Source of the DNA: Candidatus Sordicultor aquaticus
GTDB taxonomy: Bacteria; Atribacterota; Atribacteria; Atribacterales; Caldatribacteriaceae
Direction: 5' to 3'
Length of the DNA stretch: 8,526 nucleotides
NCBI GenBank assembly: GCA_018056825.1
Contig: JAGPEW010000025.1
Coordinates: forward strand, 1-8,526
Both the position numbers and the translations under genes were made by a program. Shown here piece after piece: positions 1 to 5,526 of this stretch. Within the stretch, counting starts at the first letter, position 1, and each line of letters opens with the position of its first letter. The notes beneath the pieces were generated by a model. The model was given only the letters and a program-made list of their open reading frames with translations. It did not search any database and was not told the origin of the DNA.

Positions 1-251
1 TCCCACCACACTTCAATATCAGCCATTCCCAGAGGTTTAACAGTCTTGGACCCATGAAATATAACTTGCCGGTTTTGAGTAACCCTAAGTTCTCGGGTCT
101 TATCTCCCCATACCCAGCGCAAAGCATCAATGAGGTTACTTTTACCTGAGCCGTTAGGGCCTACCACGGCATTTAACCCTGGAGAAAGCTCGATGGTGGT
201 AAGATGAGCAAAAGATTTAAAACCTTGAATAATTATTGTCTTGACATACAT
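1..251 (-). CDS. smc: Chromosome segregation protein SMC, N-terminal fragment (runs off window edge)
   Basis: The first 83 codons of an SMC ATPase, the coiled-coil protein that organises and helps segregate the chromosome with ScpA and ScpB. The fragment opens MYVKTIIIQGFKSF, the usual SMC beginning, and carries a perfect Walker A motif GPNGSGKS at residues 31-38, followed by NLIDALRWV. The PLGMADIEV segment near the edge also matches the family. The ATG shares one base with the TAA stop of rnc (TAATG), so the two genes are probably translationally coupled; I see no good separate ribosome site. After RWV the usual LGEQS and LRG are replaced by WGDKT and LRV, and the stretch is one residue shorter than in Bacillus subtilis SMC. 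The rnc-smc order supports true SMC rather than RecN, RecF or Rad50. The rest of the protein, about 1,100 residues, lies outside. Confidence 0.93.
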   Translation of the reverse strand, partial: MYVKTIIIQGFKSFAHLTTIELSPGLNAVVGPNGSGKSNLIDALRWVWGDKTRELRVTQNRQVIFHGSKTVKPLGMADIEVWW

Positions 252-961
252 TATTGACTCTTAAAGGGAGGTAGAGGTAGGTCACTACTTAAGACTTCTA
301 AAGCTCTTTTAGCCGCTTCCTGTTCTGCTCTTTTCTTATTCTTACCTTCCCCCCAGGCTATACTATTTTCTCCAATTCTTACTTCTACCCGATAATAATC
401 TTCTTTTTCTGAGCTTAAAATTTCATAATGAGGAAGACAACCGTAATATTGCAAACACCATCGCTGGAGCAACCCTTTATAATTTACTGAGAGATTGAGA
501 GAATCAATATCTCCCACTTCACAGAAAATTATCTTCAAAACTTTTTTGGTTTCTTCGTAAGAAGAAGAATCAACAAAAATTGCCCCGGTCAGTGCTTCTA
601 AAGAGCTAGCCAAGATAGAATCTTTCTCCCGTCCTCCATTTCTTTCTTCTCCTTTACCCAATTCGATAAACTTAGCCAGCTCAATTTTTCGAGCTAAACA
701 AGCCAAACTCTCTTCACTTACCCACTTAGATTTAGTTAAAGATAACCAGCTCCGGGGTTTATCGTAATAATGAAAGAGGTAGTCGGCAACAAAAAGACCG
801 ACTACCGCATCTCCCAACCATTCTAGCTTATCGTTGCACTCGCCATCTTTACCTTCCAGTGCTGATTTATGACGTAAAGCAGTTTTTAATAATTCTTGGT
901 TTTTAAAGACGTAACGAATTCTTTGTTCCAGCACTGAAAAATCAACATCTGAACCAAACAC
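251..961 (-). CDS. rnc: Ribonuclease III
   Basis: RNase III, 236 residues, the usual length. The family cuts double-stranded RNA, including the rRNA precursor. The N-terminal nuclease domain (about 8-150) has the signature NDKLEWLGDAVV (43-54), supplying Glu47 and Asp51 of the metal site, and ILASSLEAL (116-124), supplying Glu122. The C-terminal dsRNA-binding domain (about 158-226) has the expected NYKGLLQ start and the KNKKRAEQEAA helix. Two family positions differ: the first signature acid is Asp44 instead of Glu, and the metal-ligand Asp (E. coli Asp114, Aquifex Asp107) is Ser119, encoded by AGC. Whether catalysis is weakened cannot be told from sequence. The start is a GTG. Its AGGA ribosome site lies in the last codons of acpP (GTAGGATAG), only 7 bases separate the genes, and the stop overlaps the smc ATG by one base. 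Confidence 0.96.
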   Translation of the reverse strand: MFGSDVDFSVLEQRIRYVFKNQELLKTALRHKSALEGKDGECNDKLEWLGDAVVGLFVADYLFHYYDKPRSWLSLTKSKWVSEESLACLARKIELAKFIELGKGEERNGGREKDSILASSLEALTGAIFVDSSSYEETKKVLKIIFCEVGDIDSLNLSVNYKGLLQRWCLQYYGCLPHYEILSSEKEDYYRVEVRIGENSIAWGEGKNKKRAEQEAAKRALEVLSSDLPLPPFKSQ

Positions 962-968
962 GAAAAAA

Positions 969-1202
969 CTATCCTACTTTAGATTCGATGTATTCTATTG
1001 CTTCTCCTACTGTAGTTATTTTTTCCGCATCTTCATCCGGTATTTCAATGTCAAATTCCTCTTCAAAAGCCATAATTAGCTCCACAATATCCAGAGAATC
1101 AGCTCCTAAATCGTCGATAAAAGAAGCATCGGGAGTTACATCCTCCTCGTCTACTCCTAGTTGGTCTACTACTATTTCCTTGACTTTAGAAAAAACATCC
1201 AT
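969..1202 (-). CDS. acpP: Acyl carrier protein
   Basis: A 77-residue, strongly acidic acyl carrier protein. It carries growing acyl chains as thioesters on a 4'-phosphopantetheine arm in the cytoplasm. The attachment motif is GADSLDIVEL with Ser36 as the modified residue, at the standard position. The following acidic helix (EEEFDIEIPDEDAEKITTVG) is the classical partner-binding face. Length and sequence are ordinary for a fatty-acid-synthesis ACP. The ATG is preceded by a near-perfect ribosome site, AGGAGGTG with 5 bases of spacing, the strongest in the cluster, in line with the high amounts of ACP cells need. It lies 26 bases after fabG and 7 before rnc. The clostridial pattern often has fabF between acpP and rnc; it is absent here. 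Confidence 0.98.
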   Translation of the reverse strand: MDVFSKVKEIVVDQLGVDEEDVTPDASFIDDLGADSLDIVELIMAFEEEFDIEIPDEDAEKITTVGEAIEYIESKVG

Positions 1203-1207
1203 AGTTA

Positions 1208-1215
1208 CACCTCCT
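1208..1215 (-). promoter_or_regulatory. Strong ribosome binding site of acpP
   Basis: Reads AGGAGGTG on the minus strand, complementary to the 3' end of 16S rRNA over eight bases, with 5 bases before the ATG. It is the best match among the sites in this window. Confidence 0.85.
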
Positions 1216-1228
1216 ACCTGAAGTAGTT

Positions 1229-1975
1229 TTAAATCATTACCAATCCACCATTAACGTGGATGGTTTGACCCGTAATGTATCCAGAATCTGGAGAAGCCAA
1301 AAAGACAACTGCTCGAGCTACTTCTTCTGGTTCTCCCCAGCGATGGACTGGCACCTGTTGAAGCCAGTTTTCTCTCACTTGCTCCGGCAATTTCTTAGTC
1401 ATTTCCGTATTTATAAAACCGGGAGCTACAGCATTAACTGTTATGCCCAAAGGGGCTACTTCCCGGGCTAAAGATTTGGTAAAGCCTAAAATAGCTGCTT
1501 TCGCAGTAGCATAATTAGTTTGGCCCGCGTTACCCATTACTCCCACTACTGAAGAAATGTTTACTATCCTTCCGTATCTCTTTTTCATCATATATCGCAA
1601 AACTTCTTTAGTGCAATAGTAAGTCCCTTGCACTCCCACCTCGAGTACTGCTCTCCAGTCTTCATCTTTCATCCTCACTAAAAGCGCATCTCTTGTAATT
1701 CCGGCATTATTCACCAATATATCAATCTGTCCCCAACTATTTATTATATCTTCTACAGCGCTTTTAATTTCATCCTTTTTGGTAACATCAGCTACGTATC
1801 CTCGAGCCTCTATCCCCTGCCTGTTTAATTCTTCTACCGTTTCTCCTATTTCTTCTTGAGAAGCCACATCATTTATAGCTACCCGAGCACCATTTTGGCC
1901 TAAAACTTGAGCGATAGTAAAGCCGATGCCTCGTCTTCCTCCGGTTATCATAGCCACTTGGTTTTTCAGGTTCAT
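1229..1975 (-). CDS. fabG: 3-oxoacyl-[ACP] reductase FabG
   Basis: NADPH-dependent ketoacyl-ACP reductase of the short-chain dehydrogenase family, 248 residues, performing the first reduction of each elongation cycle. The Rossmann nucleotide motif TGGRRGIG is at 11-18 and the structural NNAG at 89-92. Catalytic Ser142 lies in NISSVVG, and Tyr155 and Lys159 lie in QTNYATAKAA. The C-terminal SGYITGQTIHVNGG segment is typical. The fourth tetrad residue, an Asn in most FabG proteins (NLxGxF-like motif, E. coli Asn110), aligns with Gly114 in LEVGVQGTYY. The Ser-Tyr-Lys triad is intact, so activity is still likely. The ATG overlaps the fabD stop by four bases (ATGA), with a GGAGG site inside the end of fabD, which indicates translational coupling. 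Its position between fabD and acpP supports the fatty-acid role over a generic dehydrogenase. Confidence 0.96.
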   Translation of the reverse strand: MNLKNQVAMITGGRRGIGFTIAQVLGQNGARVAINDVASQEEIGETVEELNRQGIEARGYVADVTKKDEIKSAVEDIINSWGQIDILVNNAGITRDALLVRMKDEDWRAVLEVGVQGTYYCTKEVLRYMMKKRYGRIVNISSVVGVMGNAGQTNYATAKAAILGFTKSLAREVAPLGITVNAVAPGFINTEMTKKLPEQVRENWLQQVPVHRWGEPEEVARAVVFLASPDSGYITGQTIHVNGGLVMI

Positions 1976-2910
1976 CTGTCTTCTTCCTCCCTATCTTTCC
2001 CTCCCCAGTTCCAGGAGCTTACATTTTTCACTTCCACATCAGGATATTCTCGAGAAAAAAGTTTGCTTAACACTGTCCCTGGACCCATTTCCCAGACCTG
2101 GTGAGATTGGTTACGATAAAGAGTATCCATAACTTCCTTCCACCTCACCGGAGAAAACATTTGCTTAATCAGCAGACTTTTAATCTCTTCTGGTTGGGAA
2201 ACATACTGAGCATTCACATTACTCACATAACGGTAACGAGGGGGCTTAAATTCTATTCCCTTAACCAAGGAAGCAAATTTATCTGCTGCTTCTTTCATAA
2301 AACTGGAATGGAAAGGAGCACTCACTTTCAATTCTACTACTTTCTTACTCCCTTCCTTTTTAAGCCTATCTATAACTGGAGGCAAAAGGGAGCGAGAAAG
2401 AGAAAGGACTATTTCTGAAGAAGAGTTAATATTAGCTATCTCCACTTTCCCTGGTAAAGAGAACTCTTTCACCACTTTCTCCACTTTTTCTTGGGGTAAT
2501 CCTAAAACTGCCACCATTGCTCCTTCTCCCGGAGGGACAGCTTCCTGCATAAATTCTCCTCTTTTCCGCACCAAAAAAACTGCCTCTTCCAAGTTTATGC
2601 TTCCTGCGGCACAAAGGGCAGAATATTCCCCCAAGCTGTGCCCTGCCACTGCCTCTACGGGCAAAGAAAACTCTCTCTGCCAAATCTGCCAGATGAGCAA
2701 ACTGGTAGCTAAAATAGCCGGCTGAGCATTAAAAGTAAGGCTTAGCTCTTCTTCTGGTCCTTCTAAGGTTAACCGCAATAAATCTACTCCACAAATCTCA
2801 CTAGCTTTCCCTAAAATTTTTTCAGTTTCCTCGGGGTAATTCTCCCACCACACCTGAGTCATACCCACTTTTTGCGTCCCCTGCCCAGGGAAAAGAACTA
2901 CCCAGCCCAC
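1972..2910 (-). CDS. fabD: Malonyl-CoA:ACP transacylase FabD
   Basis: Moves malonyl groups from CoA to ACP, giving the extender unit for fatty acid synthesis; 312 residues, normal length. Visible motifs are GQGTQ at 9-13, the nucleophile elbow GHSLGEYSA with Ser92, Arg117 in the KRGEFMQ segment (malonate carboxylate binding), the catalytic His201 in SAPFHSSF, and Gln250 with PVRW close after it. The ANINSSSEIVLSLS stretch is a drifted form of the common ANxNSxxQxVxSG segment. The start is GTG with a GGAGG site 6 bases upstream. The fabK TAA is separated from this GTG by one base, and the gene end overlaps fabG by four bases. The last 15 residues (KDREEEDR-type tail) are charged and probably not part of the fold. 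Confidence 0.96.
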   Translation of the reverse strand: MGWVVLFPGQGTQKVGMTQVWWENYPEETEKILGKASEICGVDLLRLTLEGPEEELSLTFNAQPAILATSLLIWQIWQREFSLPVEAVAGHSLGEYSALCAAGSINLEEAVFLVRKRGEFMQEAVPPGEGAMVAVLGLPQEKVEKVVKEFSLPGKVEIANINSSSEIVLSLSRSLLPPVIDRLKKEGSKKVVELKVSAPFHSSFMKEAADKFASLVKGIEFKPPRYRYVSNVNAQYVSQPEEIKSLLIKQMFSPVRWKEVMDTLYRNQSHQVWEMGPGTVLSKLFSREYPDVEVKNVSSWNWGGKDREEEDR

Positions 2911-2911
2911 T

Positions 2912-3856
2912 TTAATCCTCCACCATTTGAGGCAATTTTGTTACTGTCTCTTTAAATTCTCTCATTATATCTTCGATCACTTGCCGAACCGGCTTGATAT
3001 CTTTTATAAGACCAGCAATCTGCCCCGACATCACTGAACCTTCTTCTACATTACCACAAACTGCCTCTCTTAGTCTACCAGAACCTAAAGCTTCTATTTC
3101 CTCAAGAGGAGCTTTTCGAGACTCCAGCTCCTCAAATTGGCGTGTCAGGCGATTGCGCAGACAACGCACTGGATGGCCAGTAGTAGTGCCAGTAACCACA
3201 GTAGAGCGGTCTTGCGCTTTTACAATTGCCTCTTTATAAAGAGGATGAACTTCGCACTCTTCGGTGCAGACAAAGCGAGTACCCATCTGCACCCCCTCCG
3301 CTCCTAAGGCAAAGCAGGCTGCCATACCTCTTCCGTCAGCTATTCCCCCCGCAGCAATCACAGGAAGTGGACTAACCGCATCCACTATTTGAGGAACTAA
3401 ACACATCGTGGTTATCTCTCCAACATGACCACCCGATTCCATTCCTTCAGCAATAATTAATTTTATTCCCCGACGCAACAATCTTTTAGCTAAAGCTACA
3501 GACGCTACTACAGGAATAGTCAAAATACCTTGGCAGGCAAAGTCTTCAATTAACTCTCCCGGATTTCCTGCTCCCGTAGTAACCACTGGCACTTTTTCTT
3601 CTTTCACCACTTCGATTTGCTCTTTTACATAAGCCGATAAAAGCATCAAGTTTACTCCAAAAGGCTTATGAGTAAGGGATTTAGTCCTTCGAATCTCCTC
3701 TCGCAAACCTTCCCCAGTCATTCCCCCTCCCCCAATGATACCTAAGCCCCCAGCTTCCGAAACCGCTGCTACCAAAGGCGCAGTGGACACCCAGGCCATT
3801 CCTCCTTGGAGAATAGGATACTTGATACCTAATATTTCTGTGACTCTTCCTCGCAT
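2912..3856 (-). CDS. fabK: Enoyl-[ACP] reductase II, FMN-dependent FabK
   Basis: FMN-dependent enoyl-ACP reductase that performs the last reduction of each elongation cycle, replacing FabI; 314 residues. It has the nitronate-monooxygenase/FabK TIM-barrel layout: YPILQGGMAWVS at 13-24, TTGAGNPGE at 93-101, EGMESGGHVG at 137-146 with the family His144, the phosphate-binding VIAAGGIADGRG at 166-177, and GAEGVQMGTRF at 185-195. Nitronate monooxygenase is the main alternative, but AGGLGIIG, the ESGGHVG form and the fab context favour FabK. FabK enzymes are known to be insensitive to triclosan. The ATG has an AGAGGTGG ribosome site that overlaps the TAG stop of plsX, with 9 bases between genes. No FabI-type gene is present in the window, so this looks like the cluster's only enoyl reductase. 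Confidence 0.94.
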   Translation of the reverse strand: MRGRVTEILGIKYPILQGGMAWVSTAPLVAAVSEAGGLGIIGGGGMTGEGLREEIRRTKSLTHKPFGVNLMLLSAYVKEQIEVVKEEKVPVVTTGAGNPGELIEDFACQGILTIPVVASVALAKRLLRRGIKLIIAEGMESGGHVGEITTMCLVPQIVDAVSPLPVIAAGGIADGRGMAACFALGAEGVQMGTRFVCTEECEVHPLYKEAIVKAQDRSTVVTGTTTGHPVRCLRNRLTRQFEELESRKAPLEEIEALGSGRLREAVCGNVEEGSVMSGQIAGLIKDIKPVRQVIEDIMREFKETVTKLPQMVED

Positions 3857-3865
3857 AATCCACCT

Positions 3866-4852
3866 CTAACTTTTCAAATTAAGCTGGGAAAGACGTTCTC
3901 GAATTTTATTCACTATCCCTTTTTCTATCAACTCTTTAGCTCCTTTAATGGCGCTTTTTATATCCTTTGCTCTAGAGCTACCATGGCAGACGAGGCATAC
4001 TCCTTCTACTCCTAAAAGAGGCGCTCCTCCATATTCGCTTCTATCTAATTTACGCCAGAATTCTTTTAATTTTTCTTCTTCTTGAGGATTGCCCATCTTT
4101 TGAGGAAGATGGGAGGAAATAAAAGCGATTAAACCTTCTCCAAATTTCAAAAGAGCATTGCCAGTAAAACCATCACAGACCACTACATCCACTTTTCCAT
4201 CTACTATATTGTGGCCTTCCACATTACCAGCAAAATCAAAATGGAGAAAATCACTCTGAGAGCGAAACAACTGATAAGTAGATTTTACCAGCTCGTTGCC
4301 CTTGCCTTCTTCTTCTCCAACGTTCAATAACCCCACCCGGGGGTGAGGAAGATTCAAAACTATCTTAGCATACTCAGCTCCCATAACTGCGAAATGAAGA
4401 AGATGTTTGGGTTTACAATCCACGTTGGCCCCCACATCTAAAAGAACAGTACAAGAGTTAGAATTAGGTATAAGAGCAGTAATAGCTGGCCGCTCTATCT
4501 GAGAAATTCTTTTTAACTTCACCCAGGCAGCAGCCATAACTGCTCCACTATTTCCCGCTGATATAAAGGCATCTATTTTCCCCTGAGCCAACAAATCAAT
4601 GCCTTTCGCTATAGTTGAGTCAGGTTTTTTCTTAAGAGCTTCAGTAGGCGACTCTCCCATACCCACTACCTGGGAAGCATTCTCAATGGGAAAACACTCC
4701 TCGTCCATTCCCATTTGAGAATAGAGAGAAAGAAGCTCTGGCCGGGGACCTACTACCACTAAAGTATAATCAGGAGAATAAGCTTCCCGCACGCCTTTTA
4801 TTATTTCCTCAGGAGCAAAGTCTCCTCCCCACCCATCCACAGCAATCCTCAT
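3866..4852 (-). CDS. plsX: Phosphate acyltransferase PlsX
   Basis: Acyl-ACP:phosphate acyltransferase, 328 residues, a peripheral membrane enzyme that makes acyl-phosphate for PlsY and so links fatty acid synthesis to phospholipid synthesis. It opens MRIAVDGWGGDFAP, a variant of the usual VDAMGGDxxP. Other family blocks are ISAGNSGAVMA (98-107), LLDVGANVDCKP (137-148), VGLLNVGEEEGKGNEL (173-188), VVCDGFTGNALLK (225-237) and GVCLVCHGSS (284-293). The gene lies 12 bases after rpmF, with an AGAGGCG ribosome site in that gap. The plsX-fab order is the standard one. The repressor gene fapR, often next to plsX in Bacillota, is not here, and I see no inverted FapR-type operator upstream. Confidence 0.96.
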   Translation of the reverse strand: MRIAVDGWGGDFAPEEIIKGVREAYSPDYTLVVVGPRPELLSLYSQMGMDEECFPIENASQVVGMGESPTEALKKKPDSTIAKGIDLLAQGKIDAFISAGNSGAVMAAAWVKLKRISQIERPAITALIPNSNSCTVLLDVGANVDCKPKHLLHFAVMGAEYAKIVLNLPHPRVGLLNVGEEEGKGNELVKSTYQLFRSQSDFLHFDFAGNVEGHNIVDGKVDVVVCDGFTGNALLKFGEGLIAFISSHLPQKMGNPQEEEKLKEFWRKLDRSEYGGAPLLGVEGVCLVCHGSSRAKDIKSAIKGAKELIEKGIVNKIRERLSQLNLKS

Positions 4853-4864
4853 ATTTCGCCTCTT

Positions 4865-5044
4865 TTATTCTTCTACCTTCACCACTTGTTTCCCTTTATA
4901 GTAACCACAAGCTGGACAAACCCGATGAGGCAGTTTTGGTTGGTGACAATGAGGACAATCTACCAGTTGAGGAGCCCTTATTACCCAATGAGTTCTTCTT
5001 TTATTACGTCGACAGCGAGAAGTTTTATTAGTTAAATTAGCCAT
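4865..5044 (-). CDS. rpmF: 50S ribosomal protein bL32
   Basis: A 59-residue ribosomal protein bL32. The translation starts MANLTNKTSRCRRNKRR, a basic N-terminal tail that threads into the large subunit, followed by the zinc ribbon: Cys30-Pro-His-Cys33 and Cys43-Pro-Ala-Cys46, then GYYKGKQVV. All four zinc ligands are present, so this is the zinc-binding C+ form. The ATG is preceded by AGGAGG (5056-5061) with 11 bases of spacing, slightly long. plsX starts 12 bases after its stop. The coupling rpmF-plsX is conserved widely. On the upstream side rpmF is unusually far from yceD (486 bases), and a candidate promoter sits about 45 bases before the ATG. Confidence 0.97.
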   Translation of the reverse strand: MANLTNKTSRCRRNKRRTHWVIRAPQLVDCPHCHQPKLPHRVCPACGYYKGKQVVKVEE

Positions 5045-5069
5045 ATCTTATAATACCTCCTCTCTTGCT

Positions 5070-5086
5070 TTCCATTATGAATGGAA
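5070..5086 (-). other. Small hairpin in the rpmF leader
   Basis: A perfect 6-base inverted repeat, TTCCAT and ATGGAA on the minus strand, with a 5-base loop. It is placed around the expected transcription start of the rpmF promoter, so it may not be wholly transcribed. It has no T tract and is not a terminator. Its function is unknown. Confidence 0.3.
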
Positions 5087-5089
5087 GAT

Positions 5090-5118
5090 AGTATAGAATA
5101 CTTTCTTCCCTATTGCAA
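5090..5118 (-). promoter_or_regulatory. Candidate sigma-70-type promoter of rpmF-plsX-fab
   Basis: On the minus strand TTGCAA (5113-5118) and TATACT (5090-5095) are separated by exactly 17 bases, giving 4/6 and 5/6 matches to the consensus boxes. Transcription would begin near 5083 and give a leader of about 38 bases before the rpmF ATG. The site lies between the repeat element and rpmF, so the downstream operon could be expressed independently of the ackA-yceD transcript. Confidence 0.6.
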
Positions 5119-5167
5119 ATAAAAATAGAATTCTTACCTTTGGAGGTTATGTTGTAAACATTCCCCT

Positions 5168-5250
5168 TTATTGTTTCTCTAAGATTTATTATATTGAATT
5201 CCATTTTCATTGTCATCTGCTGCTGCGAAGCAGCATGAGCGTCTATCCTG
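5168..5250 (-). repeat. 83-base direct repeat, copy 1 (A1)
   Basis: Matches 5445-5527 at 76 of 83 positions with no gap (offset 277). Differences are at 5207, 5220, 5223, 5224, 5225, 5237 and 5240. Four of the seven fall in or beside the hairpin at 5221-5235 (minus strand TGCTGC, loop TTC, GCAGCA), which is perfect only in this copy. The repeat contains a promoter-like pair of boxes. No other copy is seen in the window. Confidence 0.9.
5188..5216 (-). promoter_or_regulatory. Promoter-like boxes inside repeat A1, reading toward rpmF
   Basis: ATGACA (5211-5216) and TATAAT (5188-5193) on the minus strand are 17 bases apart: 5/6 and 6/6 matches with ideal spacing. Both boxes and the spacing are kept in the second repeat copy. 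Transcription would start near 5181 and run into rpmF. Confidence 0.55.
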
Positions 5251-5259
5251 TAAATAGCA

Positions 5260-5282
5260 ATAAGGGGGTAAGCCCCCCTTAT
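5260..5282 (-). other. Stable GC-rich hairpin in the element centre
   Basis: ATAAGGGGG and CCCCCTTAT form a perfect 9-base stem with a 5-base loop. On the minus strand it is followed by TGCTATTT, a poor T tract, so it could at best be a weak terminator. It overlaps the first 31-base C-tract repeat. Confidence 0.5.
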
Positions 5283-5302
5283 CAACCCCCGAAAGATAAA
5301 AA
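5272..5302 (-). repeat. 31-base C/G-tract repeat, copy B1
   Basis: Matches 5362-5392 at 30 of 31 positions (the difference is at 5293/5383). On the minus strand it has GGGGG, then TTGATAA, then GGGGGG. The final G run pairs with CCCCC just beyond the repeat (hairpin at 5260-5282). Confidence 0.85.
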
Positions 5303-5324
5303 ACAAAGAAAAGAACAAAGACTA

Positions 5325-5353
5325 ACTGAGGAAGAAAAAGCACTTTCCTCAGT
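5325..5353 (-). terminator. Hairpin followed by a T-rich stretch, possible weak terminator
   Basis: ACTGAGGAA and TTCCTCAGT form a perfect 9-base stem with an 11-base loop. On the minus strand it is followed by TAGTCTTTGTTCTTTTC, T-rich but interrupted and not starting directly at the stem. It might attenuate the pta-ackA-yceD transcript; its strength is doubtful. Confidence 0.3.
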
Positions 5354-5366
5354 GGGGCTTCGCCCC
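5354..5366 (-). other. Short GC hairpin before repeat B2
   Basis: GGGGC and GCCCC pair around a 3-base loop (GAA on the minus strand). It holds the same place relative to the second 31-base repeat as the larger hairpin at 5260-5282 does to the first, though the pairing partner sequence differs. Confidence 0.45.
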
Positions 5367-5392
5367 CCTTATCAACCCCCGACAGATAAAAA
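5362..5392 (-). repeat. 31-base C/G-tract repeat, copy B2
   Basis: Second copy of the repeat at 5272-5302, same orientation, 90 bases away, with one mismatch. Both copies continue into T-rich sequence on their minus-strand upstream side. Confidence 0.85.
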
Positions 5393-5433
5393 CTAAAAAT
5401 AAAAGGCGAAGACTTAAAAAACGAAAAGCTGAA

Positions 5434-5526
5434 AGGATAGACCATTATTGTTTCTCTAAGATTTATTATATTGAATTCCATTTCCATTGTCATCTGGTGT
5501 CCCGAAGCAGCATAAGGGTCTATCCT
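5434..5526. repeat. 10-base terminal inverted repeats bounding repeat A2
   Basis: AGGATAGACC at 5434-5443 and its exact complement GGTCTATCCT at 5517-5526 enclose the second 83-base repeat, giving a 93-base unit with perfect 10-base ends. A third copy of the word (9 bases, GTCTATCCT at 5241-5249) ends repeat A1, so the centre is also bracketed by inverted copies (5241-5249 and 5434-5442). Repeat A1 has no partner word on its low-coordinate side. Confidence 0.75.

Noticed and set aside
988..2418. Several plus-strand open frames opposite acpP, fabG and fabD
   Set aside because: They are antisense shadows of well-recognised genes, with no ribosome sites and low-complexity Ser/Phe-rich translations. 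The same applies to the plus-strand frames near 2994, 5938, 7221 and 8074.
2432..2683. Minus-strand 83-codon frame inside fabD, and a similar one at 3681-3863 inside fabK
   Set aside because: They lie in alternative frames within genes whose conserved motifs are continuous in the main frame, so these are shadows and not signs of a frameshift.
5045..5167. FapR- or FabT-type operator before rpmF
   Set aside because: The only inverted repeat near the promoter is a 6-base hairpin (5070-5086) that does not resemble the 17-base FapR box.
5037..5318. Minus-strand 93-codon open frame overlapping the rpmF start
   Set aside because: It overlaps the rpmF ribosome site and promoter, resembles no known protein, and shares the repeat-derived peptide. 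The true gene here is the 59-codon rpmF.
5179..5493. Minus-strand 104-codon open frame within the repeat element, with a hydrophobic product and a doubled FYLSGVDKGG segment
   Set aside because: It has no ribosome site. Its start codon overlaps the promoter-like box. The repeated peptide is only the DNA repeat read twice, and the end breaks into low-complexity residues. A DNA or RNA repeat explains it better.
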